64,000 nucleotides of DNA from Blastocladiella emersonii ATCC 22665 (GCA_025594325.1 JANHCV010000009.1:1612001-1676000), one strand, 5' to 3'; shown: positions 10,339-23,386, counted from the first letter of the stretch. Numbers and translations: made by a program. Notes: generated from the sequence alone by a model not told the origin.

Positions 10339-13300
10339 TCACGGGTACCCAACGGCCTTGAACGCCTTGGCGACCTGCTTGTACTTCTTGGCGTGCACCT
10401 GCGGCCCGCGGCGGAGCGACGCGGCCATGCGGCCGAACGCGTCCGCGAGCGCCGGGTACACGTGCTTCTCGGCGAGCCACGAGATGACAAAGTGCGCGGC
10501 CGCGAGCGCCGCGATGAAGACCTGGTACGACGGCGGGACCGGGAGCAGGTCGAACAGCGACATGACCCACTCGACGCGGATCCCGAGCAGGACCACGTTG
10601 CACGCGATCACGGCGAAGACGAGCCCGATGAAGGCAGCTACAGCGTGGGCTGACACGGTCAGTTCGTGTTGATTTGAGGGAGTGCAACGTCAGCAACGTA
10701 CTGTTCTTGAAGATACTGGCGCGGTACGGCGGCCCGGCGGTGAAGCACACGGCGAGGGCAATGTACTGGAACGCCGAGAGCAGGAACACGACCGTGTTCT
10801 CGTGCGCCGTGACGATGCGCTCGTCGGGGTCGGCGAGCGGGAGCTCGTACCACGCCTGGAGCTTGACGTGGTAGAAGATGAACAACTGGAACGCGAGCTG
10901 GAGCAGGACGTGGCCAATGAGACTGGTGATGATGCGCTTGGACAGGAGGTTGCCCGTGGGCCGCTTGGGCACGAGCGTCGAGTACGCCTCGGACCGCGCC
11001 ATGGTGATGGCGAGCGGCAGGATCAGGACAATGTCAATGTACAGGAACTGGCCGTCGCCGAGGTTGGAGACCACCAGGTACAGCGTCGTCACCGACGTGA
11101 ACTGGATGAACGAGTACAGCGCCATGAACCGGAACGACGACATGGCCGTGACGATGGCGGCGCGGCCCTCACGCAGCAGCGTGACGACGCAGTTGACGTC
11201 GGGCGACGTGGACGTGAAGGGCGCCGCGACCGACGCCTCGGCCTCAGACAGCGACAGCCCGACGTCCGCCGCCTTGAGCGCGCCGCAGTCGTTGCTACCG
11301 TCGCCCGTGAAGCTGACCGTGTACCCGACGCCCTGCAGCTTCTCGACGAGCCACTGCTTCTGGTCGGGACTCATGCGCGCAAACACCTGCGCCTTGTACA
11401 GCATGCGGTTCAGCGCCTCGGCCGGCGCGTGCTCGACCATCCAGTCGAACACGTCGCCCGTGACCGCGAGCGAGTACGGCGGCGGGCGCGACGCGCCGCG
11501 GGATGCGCCGCCCGGGAGCGAGGTCGGAAGGAGCGACAACGGGTCCAGGGTGCGAGACGGGTCCTCGAACGACTCCCACGCCACGTGCGTGTACGTCGGC
11601 TCGGGCGCCGAGACGATATCCGCGGCGTCGAGGTTGGCGACCGGGACGGGCGTGGCGATCGTGAGCCCGCCGTACCCGCCGGCGGACGGGTCCATCTTCT
11701 TGGACTTGCCACCGCCGCCGACGCCGTTGGCCGAGAGCATCGAGCCGGTGCCGGACATGACGACGGACGAGGCGCCTGAGGTGACCGAGAGCGGCGACTG
11801 GGCGAGCCGCGGCACGTAGATGTCGTCCATGCGGTCAATGATCCCGCACTCGCGCGACACGCTGATGGCGGTGAGCACGTTGTCGCCGGTGCACATGACG
11901 CAGCGGATGGCGGCGGTGCGCAGGGTCTCGATGGCCGAGGCGGACCCGGGCTTGAGCTTGTTCTCGAACACGAGGAACCCGAGGAACGTGAGGGCCGACT
12001 CGGTAGCGGTGCGCCCGAGCCGCTCGACCTTGACGAGGTTGAGCCCGGCGAGGTCGCGCTTGGCGAGGGCAATGACGCGGAGCCCGCGGTGCGCGAGCGC
12101 CTCGAGCTGCGCGTCGTAGTCGGCGGGCAGGGTCTCGGGGAGGCAGATGTCGCGCATGACCTCGGGCGCGCCCTTGCAGTAGACGCGGAACGGCTCGCCG
12201 ATGTTGGTGGTGGCGCCGGGCAGCGGCGCGGCGCGCGTCACGACCGACATGCGGCGCAGCTCGCTGACAAACTCGTACGCCTTGATGATCCCGATCTCGC
12301 CCTCGACGGGCGCCGCGGTGCCGGGCGCCGGGTGCGCGCGGCCCGGCGGGTGCACGCGCATGCCGCCGACCGAGTCGTGCATCTTCCACTTGGTCCAAGC
12401 CAGCATCTTGAGGTCGAGCGGGTCGCCAATGTGCTCGCCGTTGTCGAGCGCGTTGATCCCGTGGCACGTGGCCATGGCGACGAGCGCGTGGTGCGCGACC
12501 GAGGCCGCCGTCGGGAGACTGCTGACGCTCGCGCGCGGGTCGGCGGGCGAGGTGCGCAGGTCCTCGGGCTCGGCGAGGAGCGACGAGAACTTGTGCGTCT
12601 GCGGGTCGACGAGGTGGACGCCGAGCACGTCGAGACCGTCCTCGGTCAGCGTGCCCGTCTTGTCGAAGCACGCAATGTCGATCTTGCCGGCGAGGTTGAC
12701 GCGGTTGGGCGAGATGCAGAAGATGTTGGACCGGCGCAGGCGGTGCAAGGCGAAACTGGTGCCCGCCGAGATGGTAGCGGGCAGCGCGGGCGGGATGATG
12801 ATGGTGACGAGGTCGAGGGCGCGGAAAATGATGATCTTGGCCGAGGTGCCCGCCATGACAAAGTTGTAGACGGAGAAGGCGAACCCGACGAGGGCGAACA
12901 GCGAGAGCACGCCAATGAAGCGGAACGCGTCGCGGTAAAACCCGAAATCGTGCGGCTTGGGGAACAGCATGGACCGGATGAGCGAGCCCTTGGTGGTGTT
13001 GAACCCGGTGCGGACGACCATGGCAAGGGGCGGGAGCGAGGGCGACGCGCCACCGGGCGAGCGCGGGAGCGACCCGGTGCTGGTGCCCATCCCACTAATC
13101 TCGCCGCCGGGCCCGCGGACGCGCACGAGCTGGGTGCCGCAGAAGAGGAAGGACTTGACGACGGGGCCCGAGACCTGGGCCTCGTGCAGGCTGGCGTCGG
13201 CGAGGACCTTGAGGTCGGCGGCGCTCGACTTGCCGACGGGGATCGACTCGCCGGTCAGCATGGACTCGTTGACGATGCAGTCGCCGGCGACGAGGAGGGC

Positions 13301-15024
13301 GTCGCACGGCATGGAGGTGAAGTCGGTGGTGTCGAGCTCGAACAGGTCGCCCGGGACGAGGTCGGCGTTGGTGACCTTGACCCAGTGGCCGCTGCGGTAC
13401 ACGTTGACCTCGCACGTGAACTTGGACATGTCGCGGAGCCGCTTGAGGTTGCGCTTGGTCTCGATGAGCGTGTCGAGCGAGGACACGACCGAGATGACGA
13501 AGATGCACGTCGCGTAGTACAGGTACTCGTCGAGGGCCCACAGGATCATGGAGAAGACCTGGAACACGTAGAAGGGGTGCAGGACCTCGCTGAGGACGAG
13601 GTCGAGCGTCGAGCGCTCGGGGATCAGGATGGCGTTGGGGCCGAACACCTGGCGGCGCTCGACGGCGGTGGTCGAGGCCAGCGACAGCGCCGTGAGCATG
13701 GAGGCCGCGGCCTGGGCGGCCGGGGACAGCGTCGTGGACGACGGGGGCGAGGGCAGGATGGCGCGCGGGGACATGGGCGGCTGCGGCGGGGAGGCCGAGA
13801 TCCAGCGCGGGTCCTTCCAGTCGGCGCCGGTGGCGAACCCCTTGGCGGTCGGATCCCACAGGAAGCGGATGCAGCGGTACTCGAAGTAGGCGAGATGGTA
13901 CAGCAGAGTCGCCGCGGGCTCGTGGTGCGAGGCCGGGTCGACGGTCGCGGGCTTGGCCATGTCAGCGGCGGTCACGGCGGTAGCGCCCGGGTGGGTGAAG
14001 ACGTTGGCGGCGTGGCCGTGGAACAGGTCGTTCTTGAGCGGGACGAGGTGCGACTCCTCCCACGAGTTGGCGATGCGGACCCAGATGGTGCCGTGGGCGC
14101 CGCCCGAGACGAGCGGGGTGGCGTCGGCGGCGGTGGAGGCGGAAGGGGCGGTGCCGAGGACGACCGAGTCGTCGACAGCGGTGACGCGCTTGCCGAAGAT
14201 GCGGACCCAGCGGTCGGGGAACCAGCGCGAGAGCAGGGCGACGAGGCCGGCGGTGGCGAGCGAGGCGAGCAGGTACATGGCGTAGCCGAGGCGCGAGACG
14301 CGGTACAGGGTGACGCGGGCGAGCAGGTCGCCCTCCTCGAGAACGAGCTGCTGGTGCCAGCCGCGGTTGCGGGCTACAGGGTAGGCGAGACGGGTGAGGC
14401 GCTGCAGTCGAGGAGTCACGGCGTGAGAGCGAGCGTACCAGCCTGGTTGGCGCGACGGCGCGATCCGCCGTGGTGGTCCTTGTCGCCGTCATCGACAGCG
14501 CGGCGGTCGAGCCCGTTGCCGTTGCGAGCGGTACGCCCACCGCGCTGGCGCGAGTACACGCCGGTACCAGTACCGGTATCGCGGGCGCGGCCCGAGGACT
14601 CTGCGGCGAGGCGCAGCTCGGCGTCGCTGTCGACGTCGCCGAGGTCGTCAGCGCTCGAGCCGTCGATGCTCGGGGCGGGCGACCCGAGCAGGCGCACGTC
14701 CGTGTCGGAGCCGGGGCTCGAGCGGCCGTCGCTCGGTGCGCCGCCGCCGTGCGGGAAGCGGATCGTGTAGGGCGTGGTGGCGGCGCGGAACCGCGTCAGC
14801 GGCGTGGCCGTGGCGGGCGACGGCGGCCCGTTGGCGGCGGCGGGCTGCTGGCTCGGCAGGAGCGCGGGCGAGCTGGCGGCGGCCGTAAAGTGGCCGTTCC
14901 CGTTGGCGGCAGTCGGCGCCGTGCGAGTCAGAGTCGAGGAGGGGGAGCCGGGCGCGGGCGCGGCTGGCGGGCGGCCGTTGTGCGGCGGGCCCGCCGGGTG
15001 GGCAGCGTTGGTGCTGCTGGTCAT
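10339..15024 (-). CDS. P5B-type ATPase (ATP13A2/Ypk9-like)
   Basis: Three exons (15024-14439, 14373-10702, 10637-10339) with 65- and 64-nt introns give 1,518 residues; phases close at both junctions. Residues 1-195 are a disordered Pro/Ser/Ala-rich cytosolic extension. The P-type ATPase core follows: TGES (569-572) in the actuator domain, PPALP (about 723-727) in membrane helix M4, the phosphorylated Asp766 in DKTGTLTEDGLD, and GDGSND (from 1219). PPALP, rather than PPELP, separates P5B from P5A. Known P5B members export polyamines from lysosome or vacuole and affect metal tolerance; that role is inferred here. Several hydrophobic segments lie near the C-terminus, one restored only by the last splice. 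The gene is convergent with the chitosanase, 143 bases between stops. A start further upstream (15255) is possible but less natural. Confidence 0.92.
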
Positions 15025-15120
15025 GCTCGCGGGTGGAGGGGCGAGCGAGGCAGAGCAGAACGAGGGGGAAAGAGGATCGCGAACGGCGGCGGGTCGCGGT
15101 TGGGCGGGCGGCGGGCGGCA

Positions 15121-15139
15121 GCGGCGGCGGCGGCGGCGG
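15121..15139. repeat. GCG trinucleotide run in the P5B 5' leader
   Basis: About six uninterrupted GCG units, roughly 100 bases upstream of the ATPase ATG at 15024, in the probable 5' untranslated region. Such runs are length-variable and can fold strongly. Confidence 0.7.
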
Positions 15140-15593
15140 GCGGTGCTAGGGCACGGAGTCCATGGACTGCGATGATACGTTGCGACGTGTGTGTTGCCGG
15201 CGGGCGGCGGGGAGAGAGAGGATCGGGGCCGCCCGATGGCCAGCGGGTCGCTCACTCAACCTCGGTCGGGCCAACAAGCGGGTCCGCGTTGATGGCGCCA
15301 CTTCCAGCGCTCCCCTCTTGGCCCGCAGCGACCTCGGGCCCGACCGCGAGGGTTGGCGACGGCCGGCGCGATGCGATGAGTGTAATACATGCGGGTGCGA
15401 GGCATGATAAAGCGCCTGGCAACCCGTCACGTGGCATGACCGCGCCCAAGCCACTCCGGGTTTAGCACGCCCCTTCATGCGCGCGTTTCAGTCCGGCGCG
15501 CTCGATCGAGAGAGCCGCCGCGATGAGTGGCGTGGGACGGATCATGTAGCAAATTTGAAATCATGTTGAACAAATCAATGGACCGTGAGCGCG
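15140..15593. other. Intergenic: P5B promoter side and DUF4246 3' flank
   Basis: Between two minus-strand genes. It should contain the DUF4246 terminator and the ATPase promoter. No specific element could be identified. Confidence 0.4.
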
Positions 15594-17302
15594 TCAGTGC
15601 TCGCACAGATTGAAGGGCGCCGAGTAGGTCAGCTCGGTCGACACGCTCGCGAACCCGGTCCGCTCGTCCATGAGCGCAAGCCGGTGCTTCTTGGCCGCGC
15701 CGAGCGTCATGCGCGACGGCACCTGGTCGGCCACGGCCTCGACCAGCTCGGTGGGCAGTGCCGCCGTCAGCCAGTGCTCGGGCTGCGCCAGGACCGCACG
15801 CGCGAGCCACGACGCCTGCTGCGGCGCCACCACCGCCGTCGACGGCACCGGCTCGCTGCGCTCCGGGTCGACCAGGAACACGGCCACGATCTTGCGATGT
15901 CCCTGCCGCGTGGGGTCCGCCAGCGAAAACGGCGCCACGCGGTGCTGGTACAGGTTCGGGAAGCACACGCCGCGGCCCTGCTCGGCCACAATGTGCCCGC
16001 ACTCCTGCGACAGCCAGTCCTCGTTGCTGAGCCCGTAGATCTGCTCCATGCCCATGTAGTCGCTCTGCTCGTAGTCGGGCCCGCGGATCGCCGTGCGGAA
16101 GTGCAGCCGCGACTCGGTGATGTTGGCCACGTCGTAGTAGTACAGCCCCGTCGCCACAATTGACTCGTTCTCCATGCCCTCGACGTGCCAGCTGCCGCCC
16201 GCGTAATGGGGCCGCTCGGGCGTCAGGTGGATGTTGGCCAGCTTGACAATCACCTGCAGCCGCCGGCCCGCCAGCGACGGCGCCTTGGGCACCGCGCACC
16301 ACGCCGGGTCAAACGCCGCGGGCACCGCGGGCTGCACCGGCTGACGCTCGTAGAACTCGTCGTCGTCGAGTCCGTTCTCCGAATCGGGCCAGATCTCGCG
16401 CCCGTTCGCGTCGTACCGGTGCGGGTACCACTCGCGCGCCGCTATCGTCCAAATTTGAGGTGAGTGATCGGCTCTCAACGGGTTGCAGGGAGTGAGAAGC
16501 ACGTACATGCGTGGATGCGCAGCGGGAACGGGTGCTCGATGCGCGCCAGCGTCTGCTCGAACAGCGGCAGCATCGCTGACACCACCTGCTCGAGCATGCC
16601 GTACAGCTCGCCGTGGTCGTGCGGGTGCAGGTTGTTGATGTACGACACGAAACGCGCCGCGCGGCCCGTCGCGTCCACCTCGATGTCGGCCGGGAGCCAC
16701 TGGAACTGCTCCGACACGAACTCGTCCGAGTCGGCGGCAGCGGGCGGGACCGCGAGCTTGCCGCCCATGGCCGCCGGGTCCTCGAAGGCGCGCGCCACCG
16801 ACTCCTCGACCGACCGCGCCGCGTGCTCGCGCGCCACCACGCGCGTGAACCCGTACACGAGCGGGTACAGCGACGGGTGCACCAGGTCGAGTACCTGGTT
16901 GCCCGACCGCGGGTGCCAGTCCTTCTTCGACTCGGGCACCGCGTCCTCGAGCTGCGCCGCGACCAGCGCCGCGAGCCGCGCGCGCTCGGCCTCGGGGAGC
17001 AGGTCGTCGATGGCGTGCACGTTGTCGGCGCCCGCCATGGTCGGCGCGTGGACCGCCGTGTACGCGATCTCGTCAAAGACGTAGTGCAGCGCGTCCTCGC
17101 TGGCGGCGCCCTGCGCGGCGAGCTCGGCGCGCCACTTGGCGGCGATCGCCGGGTCCTGGGCCTTGGCCGCCCACTGCACCTTGTTGCGGATCGCGCCCAG
17201 GAGGCCGAGGAGGCGCCGCTCGCGCAGCGTCACGGCCGGGTACGGCGCGTCCTCGTTCATGTAGTCGTCCTCGCGGGCGTGGAACGGCAGCCGGAACGCC
17301 AT
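15594..17302 (-). CDS. DUF4246 family protein (2-oxoglutarate oxygenase-like)
   Basis: Two exons (17302-16507, 16441-15594), a 65-nt intron, 547 residues, ATG after GGCGACC. Fungal DUF4246 hallmarks are present: HPSLYPLVYG at residue 142, then KLANIHLTPERPHYAGGSWH with WHVEG at 350-354, IVATGLYYYDVANITESRL, and near the C-terminus CFPNLYQHRVAPF followed by DPTRQGHRKIVAVFLVDP. The His of WHVEG, the later His of YQHR and the Arg of TRQGHRK look like the iron and 2-oxoglutarate ligands of an Fe(II) dioxygenase, which fits the usual view of this family, but the reaction is unknown. No signal peptide or membrane segment. Divergent from the ABC transporter across a 683-base shared promoter region. 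Confidence 0.85.
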
Positions 17303-17985
17303 GGTGTCGGTTGCAGTGCGCGAGTGGTGCTCGGTGAGGTTTTCGTGGTGGAGAGGACGTAGGAACGGCCCGCTTTTGTACTGCCGCGGTCGGGACTAAC
17401 CGCTCGAAAGTGGCGCGTCACCAGATTTTCCGCGGATGCAGCCGCGCTGACTCGACGCGTAACCGTCGCCGCCTGTGCGTCACACTTGCCATCGCCGTCA
17501 TCGCGCGCCGATTGAAATGCTTAACTCGCCACCGAATCCCTCTACCGATGCCAACCCGTCGCAGGCGACTCCGTCGTTGGACTCGCTCTACTACGGCCAG
17601 CAAGAATACGCGGCCGCGAAGCGCCGAATGACGCCTCGGCCTCACCGGTTCTTGTGCCATGGCGGGCGCGAGAAACACAGAGGCTCCAGTCCACGGCTGA
17701 GAGCACACGCGTCCGGGAGAGGATACTCGCAACACCACACGCGCCTCGGTCCGTCAGCACGCGTTGCGCCACATCTGGCATGTCACGCCGTGAGCGACGC
17801 GGTCCGAGCGCGTCATGGCGATGAAGAAGTCGGATTTGCGCGCCGCGCCCTGCGCTTGTGACTCAATTCAGCGTTCAACGTTTCAGCCGCGACGCGGTGA
17901 CTTGGTCGCCGCTTGCATTCACCTGAGTCCGAAGCGGCCTCGCCCGACCCTCTCTCTCCCGCATCCGCTCGCACCAGCAGCAACC
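17303..17985. promoter_or_regulatory. Divergent promoter region with three ACGCGT boxes
   Basis: The space between the DUF4246 gene (minus) and the ABCC gene (plus) has ACGCGT at 17455-17460, 17707-17712 and 17759-17764, and a pyrimidine-rich tract just before the ABC start (about 17950-17962). No open frame here looks coding. Confidence 0.35.
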
Positions 17986-20900
17986 ATGTCGTCGCTGCTA
18001 TGCCCCTCGGGCCACTGGTCGCCGTCCGACCCGGCCCGCCCCGACGACCTGTCGCCGTGCTTCCTCGCCTGGGTCGTGCGCACCGCCGCCCCGCTCGGCG
18101 CCGGCGCACTCGTCTGGGCCGCCTACCGCCTCCGCTACCGCGCCCGCGATGCGCCCGCCTACATGCAGCTGCCCGTTGACGACCCGTCCGAGGACCTCGG
18201 CGATACCGCCATGGAGGGCGGCACCGTCGTCCCGCTCGCCGCCACCGCCGCCCTGACCCAGGTCAACGCCCGCCTGTCGCTGCTGCGTAAGCTGCTCGCC
18301 GCCACGCTCGGCGCCTACGCGGCCGCCCTCGTTGCCGGCACGCTCAACGCCGCCGTCACGGCCGGCGACGCCAACGAGGCCGCCGTCCAGGGCCTGCACG
18401 CCGTCTTTGCCGCGGCCGCCACCCTCGCCGCCGCCTCGATGCGCGGCTCCCGCATCTTCTCGCTCGTCGCCATCCTGTTCGTCGATCTGGTCGCCGCCCT
18501 CGTCAACCTGCGCTCGGTCCTGCTCGGCGCCACCCAGCTCGCGCCCGAGCACATGCTGCCGATCGCCCAGGCCTCGCTCGTCCTCGCCGCCTTCATCTGG
18601 AGCACGCTCGAGTACAACCGCATCACCCACGTCAAGCAGAAGCTGCTGCTCGCGTCGTCGCAGAATGCCGGTGAGGCTGCCGGCCCAACCATGTCGCTCG
18701 AGCCGTTCGCCTCGGTCCTGCAGCTCGCCACCTTCTCGTGGTTCACGCCGCTCGTGCACCAGGGCTACAAGAAGCCGCTCGAGCTCGCCGACGTGTGGGA
18801 CCTCGCCCTGCAGGACAAGTCTGTGTCCGCGATCCGCGAGCTGTCGACCAACGCCAAACCTGGCCGCCCGACCTGGGTCGCCGTCCTGCTCACCGTCAAG
18901 TACCTGCTCGCCTACCAGATGCTCATGGGCCTCTGCGTCACCATCCTGTCCTTCAGCGGTACGTCAACTCGGCTTCGAAACGAGGTGGAGCGTTGGCTAA
19001 CGACGTTCACCCCGCCCTGCTAGGTCCCTACTTCCTGAACCGTCTGCTCTCGTACCTCGACGGCCAGACCGCCGACGTGCCCGCATACACGCCGTACCTC
19101 TACGTCCTCGGCATGTTCGCCGGCAACTTGCTCTCGTCCATCTGCTCTGGCCAGATGTTCTTCACTGGTCGCCGTGTCGGCACCCGCGTGCGCGCGATCC
19201 TCAACTCGCTGCTGTACCGCAAGACGCTCACGCGCAACCCGTACATGGCGCCCGCCAAGAAGGCCGACGGCGAACCCAAGTCCAAGGCCGACAAGACCAA
19301 GGAGCAGGACGTCAACGTGCTCGTCGGCACGGACGTCGGCCGCATCCTCGACTACGTTGCCTACCTCCAGTTCCTCATCACCACGCCCATGCAGATCGTG
19401 CTGTGCATCACGGCCCTGTACGCGCTGCTCGGGTGGTCGGCGCTGTTCGGTGTCTCGTTCCTGTGCGTCATGGTCCCGATCCAGTCGTGGCTCGGCACCA
19501 TCATGGAGAACAAGCAGGAGCTCGTCATGGAGGCCACCGACGCCCGCGTCAAGAAGATGCAGGAGGTGCTCGGCGGGATCCGCGTGCTCAAGTACTTTGC
19601 CTGGGAGCCCAAGTTCACGGCCGTCATCCAGTCGCTGCGTGACAACGAGGTCAATCGGATCCGCCACTACTGGATCATGATGTCGTCCGTCAACGTCCTG
19701 TACCACGCCGTCCCGACGCTCGTCACCATGGGCACGTTCATGACCTACGCGGGTATCGCCGGCCACGACCTCGACGCGACCACCGTTTTCACGGCCATCT
19801 CGCTCTTCTCGGTCCTCCGCATGCCTCTCTGGGACCTACCAGACCAATTAATTCGCTTTTTCGAGACCAAGGTGTCGATCCTGCGCATCCAGTCGTACCT
19901 CGACGGTCCCGACTTCGTCGACTACACGATCGACACGTCCGCCACGGCTTCGGGCGCGGCCGGCTACGGCTCGTTCGACCATGCCGTCGGCGACTACTAC
20001 ATCGGGTGCAAGGACGCGACGCTCCAGTGGCCCCGCGCTCCGGTCGGCGAGTCTTCCAGTACCTCGTCCTCCGACTCGGCTGCTGCCGCCGTGGCGACGC
20101 TCTCGGCTTCCTCGTCCACGACAGCGCTCAACGAGGCCGTCGCCGACGAGACCACGTCGCTCCTGTCCAGCAAGATCAAAGTCGCCGACACAACCCCGGT
20201 GGTCGACGGCGAGACCGCCGTGGCGACCAACGACGCGTCGTCGGCGTTCCAGCTGCGCAACGTGTCGGTCAAGTTCCCCAAGGGCAAGCTTTCGGTGATC
20301 CTGGGCAAGACGGGCTCGGGCAAGTCGTCCCTGCTGCACGCGCTGCTGGGCGAGCTCGAGCTCGTTTCCGGGTCCGTGTTCATGCCCAAGGTGCCCGTCG
20401 CGTACGTGCCGCAGCAGGCGTGGCTGCTCAACGCGACCATCAAGGACAACATCACGTTCGGCGCGCCGTTCGACGCGGCGCGGTACGCGGCCGTCATCAA
20501 GGCGTGCGCCCTCACGCGCGACCTCGAGATCTTTGACGCCGGCGACATGACCGAGCTCGGCGCCCTCGGCGTGAACGCGTCGGGCGGCCAGCGCCAGCGC
20601 ATCTCGCTCGCGCGCGCCGTCTACTCGAACGTCGACGCATACCAATTCGACGATGTGTTGAGCGCGGTGGACGCGCCCACGGCCGCCCACCTGTTCCACG
20701 AGTGCATCTGCGGCGATATCCTCAAGGACCGGACCCGGATTCTCGTGACGCACAACGTTGGGCTCGTTGCGCCGCGCGCCGACTACATTGTCTACGTCAA
20801 GGACGGCAGCGTTGCGGCCACGGGTTCCTCGATCCAGGAGGTTGCCGCGCAGCTCACGGCGCAGGGTTTCGACGAGGAGGCCGACGGCCTGCTCGAGGTC

Positions 20901-23386
20901 GCGACGCCAGCGCTCTCGCGCCAGCCCTCCGAGTCGTCGCTCACGGCCAAGGCTTCCGACACCAAGGCCGCCAAGGGCAAGGGCAAGGCCAAGCCCGAGC
21001 AGGGCGACGCCGACGCTGCCGCCGAAGCCGTTCTGGGCACCAGCGACTCGGACGCGGCGGCCGCTGGTGCCGCTGAACCCGAGAAGAAGGTGCACCGCCT
21101 CGTCGAGGACGAGGAAAAGGCGACGGGGTCCGTCGAGTGGTCCGTGTACGCGGCGTACTTTGCGGCGACGGGCGGCTTCATCTGGTGGTTCTTCATGATG
21201 CTCGGGCTGATCCTGCCGCAGGGCCTCAACGTGGCGCAGGACTGGTGGCTCAAGATGTGGGCGCAGTCGTACTCGCAGGCCAACGTGTTTGTCGCCAACC
21301 ACGCGTCCAAGTCGCTGTACTCGATGGTCATGCTCGCCGACGGCGACGCGCCCGCTTCGTCGTCCCCGCACGTCGACCTCGCCTTCTACATGTTCGTGTA
21401 CGCGGGCCTGTGCGCCGTCAACATCGTGCTCCAGTTCGGGTTCAACGTGCTCGAGATGATTGTCGCGCTCCGCGCCTCGGTCAAGCTGCACGAGGGCATC
21501 CTGCACCGCATCATGCGCGCGCCCATCGGCTACTTTGACAAGACGCCGCTCGGCCGCCTCACCAACCGCTTCTCCAAGGACATGCAGACCATTGACCGCG
21601 AGGTCATCTGGACCCTGACGGGCGTCGCCTGGGCCTCCTCGTCGGTGCTCATCATCCTGATCATGGTCTCGGTGATCAGCCCGCTGTTCCTCGCGTTCGT
21701 GGCTCCCCTGGGCGTCATGTACAAGTTCATTGCCGGGTACTACCTCGCGAGCAGTCGCGAGCTGAAGCGGCTCGAGTCGGTGACGCGCTCACCCGTGTAC
21801 TCGGTGTACCAGGAGACGACGGGCGGCACCTCGGTGATCCGCGCGTTCCGGTCCGAGGCCAGGTTCCAGCAGCGCGCGCACGCCCGCATGGACGACCACC
21901 ACCGGCCCTTTTTCGCGCTGTGGCTCGCCAACCGCTGGCTCAGCATCCGCGTCGATTTCCTCAGCAACGTCATCATCATGGCGTGCGGCCTCGCCATCCT
22001 CATCTCGGGCGGCCTGTACGCCGGCACCGCCGGTATCGCGCTGACGTGGGTCATGACCATTTCCGACTCGTGCCTGTGGCTCGTCCGCATCCACGCCATG
22101 ATGGAGGTACGTCGTGTTCTCTCTCCCTCGTTCGCCGTCAAACGAAACGACACAAACTAACGATCCAACCAACCCTCCAACAGATGAACATGAACTCGGT
22201 CGAGCGGTTCGAGGAGCTCATGGCCATTGAGCAGGAGGCCACGGGCGGCGACCAGCCCGTGCACTGGCCGACGCGCGGCGACCTGACGGTGCGCGACCTC
22301 ACGATGCGGTACCCGTCGTCCACGTCGCCCGTGCTCCGCGGCATCTCCTTCTTGGTGCCCGGCCGCACCAAACTCGCGGTGGTCGGCCGGACGGGCTCGG
22401 GCAAGTCGTCCCTCGCGCTGACGCTGCTGCGCATGGTCGAGCCCGAGGGCGGCGTCATCGAGATTGACGGCGTGGCCACGCGCGACCTCGACCTCGCCGT
22501 GCTGCGGTCTCGCGTCACCATGGTCCCGCAGGACCCCGTCCTGTTCGAGGGCACGCTGCGGTCCAACCTCGACGTGCTCGGCGAGCACGACGACGCGACG
22601 TGCATCAACGCGCTCGAGCGCGTGCACTTTTTCGAGTCGGCCCAGCAGCAACAGCAGCAGCAGCAGCGTAGTGGCGACGAGTCGGCCGTCCAGTCTTCTT
22701 CCTCGTCCTCCTCGTCCAGCAGCAACGCGTCCGAGGAGACGGCGCAGCAGCAGGCGTCGGCACAGTCGACGAGCGCGTGGACCCTCGACTCGGCCGTCAC
22801 GGCCGGCGGCAAGAACCTGTCGCAGGGCCAGCGCCAGCTAGTCACGCTCGCGCGCGCGCTGGTGCGGCGGTCCAAGGTGATCATCATGGACGAGTCCACG
22901 GCGAACGTGAGCCACGACCTGGACGCCAAGATCCAGGAGACGATCCGGTCCGAGTTTGCCGACTCGACGATCCTCGTCATTGCGCACCGCCTGCGCACCG
23001 TCGCCGACTTTGACAAGTACGTGTTTTCGAGTCTAGTTCTGGATGTAACTGCAGCATGCTAACAACGCTCACTCGCACCTCGTAGGATCCTCGTCCTCGA
23101 CCACGGCCGCGTCATGGAGTTTGGCTCGCCCGCCGAGCTCATTGACCAGCCCGAGTCCATCTTCAACCACATGTGCCGCGAGTCGGGCGAGTACGACCAC
23201 CTCGTCGCCATGGCGCACCGCGCCGCGGCGGCTGCGAGCCCCAGCACCGCTGCCGGCTCGTCGTCGTTAACGTCGGCCCGTCCCGGCCACAACAACAACG
23301 TCACGAGCGCGTCCTCGTCGATGCTCGTGGCGCCGTCGGCCACCACGTCCACGTCGTCGCTCGCGTCCGGCGCCACGCTGCTGTGA
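17986..23386 (+). CDS. ABCC (MRP/Ycf1-type) ABC transporter
   Basis: Four exons (17986-18958, 19024-22106, 22184-23016, 23086-23386) with introns of 65, 77 and 69 nt give 1,729 residues. ATG 17986 follows CAACC; an upstream in-frame ATG (17815) lies before a pyrimidine-rich tract and is less likely. An extra N-terminal hydrophobic domain (TMD0) precedes TMD1. NBD1 has Walker A GKTGSGKSS at 752, signature SGGQRQR at 844 and Walker B FDDVLSAVD (Asp867). NBD2 has Walker A GRTGSGKSS at 1420, signature LSQGQRQ at 1564 and MDES with Glu1589. The Asp in place of the catalytic Glu in NBD1 is usual for ABCC. Family members pump glutathione conjugates and organic anions into the vacuole or out of the cell. 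Odd: a Gln/Ser-rich insertion (about 1507-1545) inside NBD2 and a non-canonical D-loop (ANVSHD). Confidence 0.93.

Noticed and set aside
12089-14770. 893-codon plus-strand open frame
   Set aside because: Arg/Gly/Val/His-rich shadow antisense to the P5B ATPase, which has all family motifs and closing splice phases.
19848-21506. 552-codon minus-strand open frame
   Set aside because: Antisense shadow of the ABCC transporter; no family-like composition.
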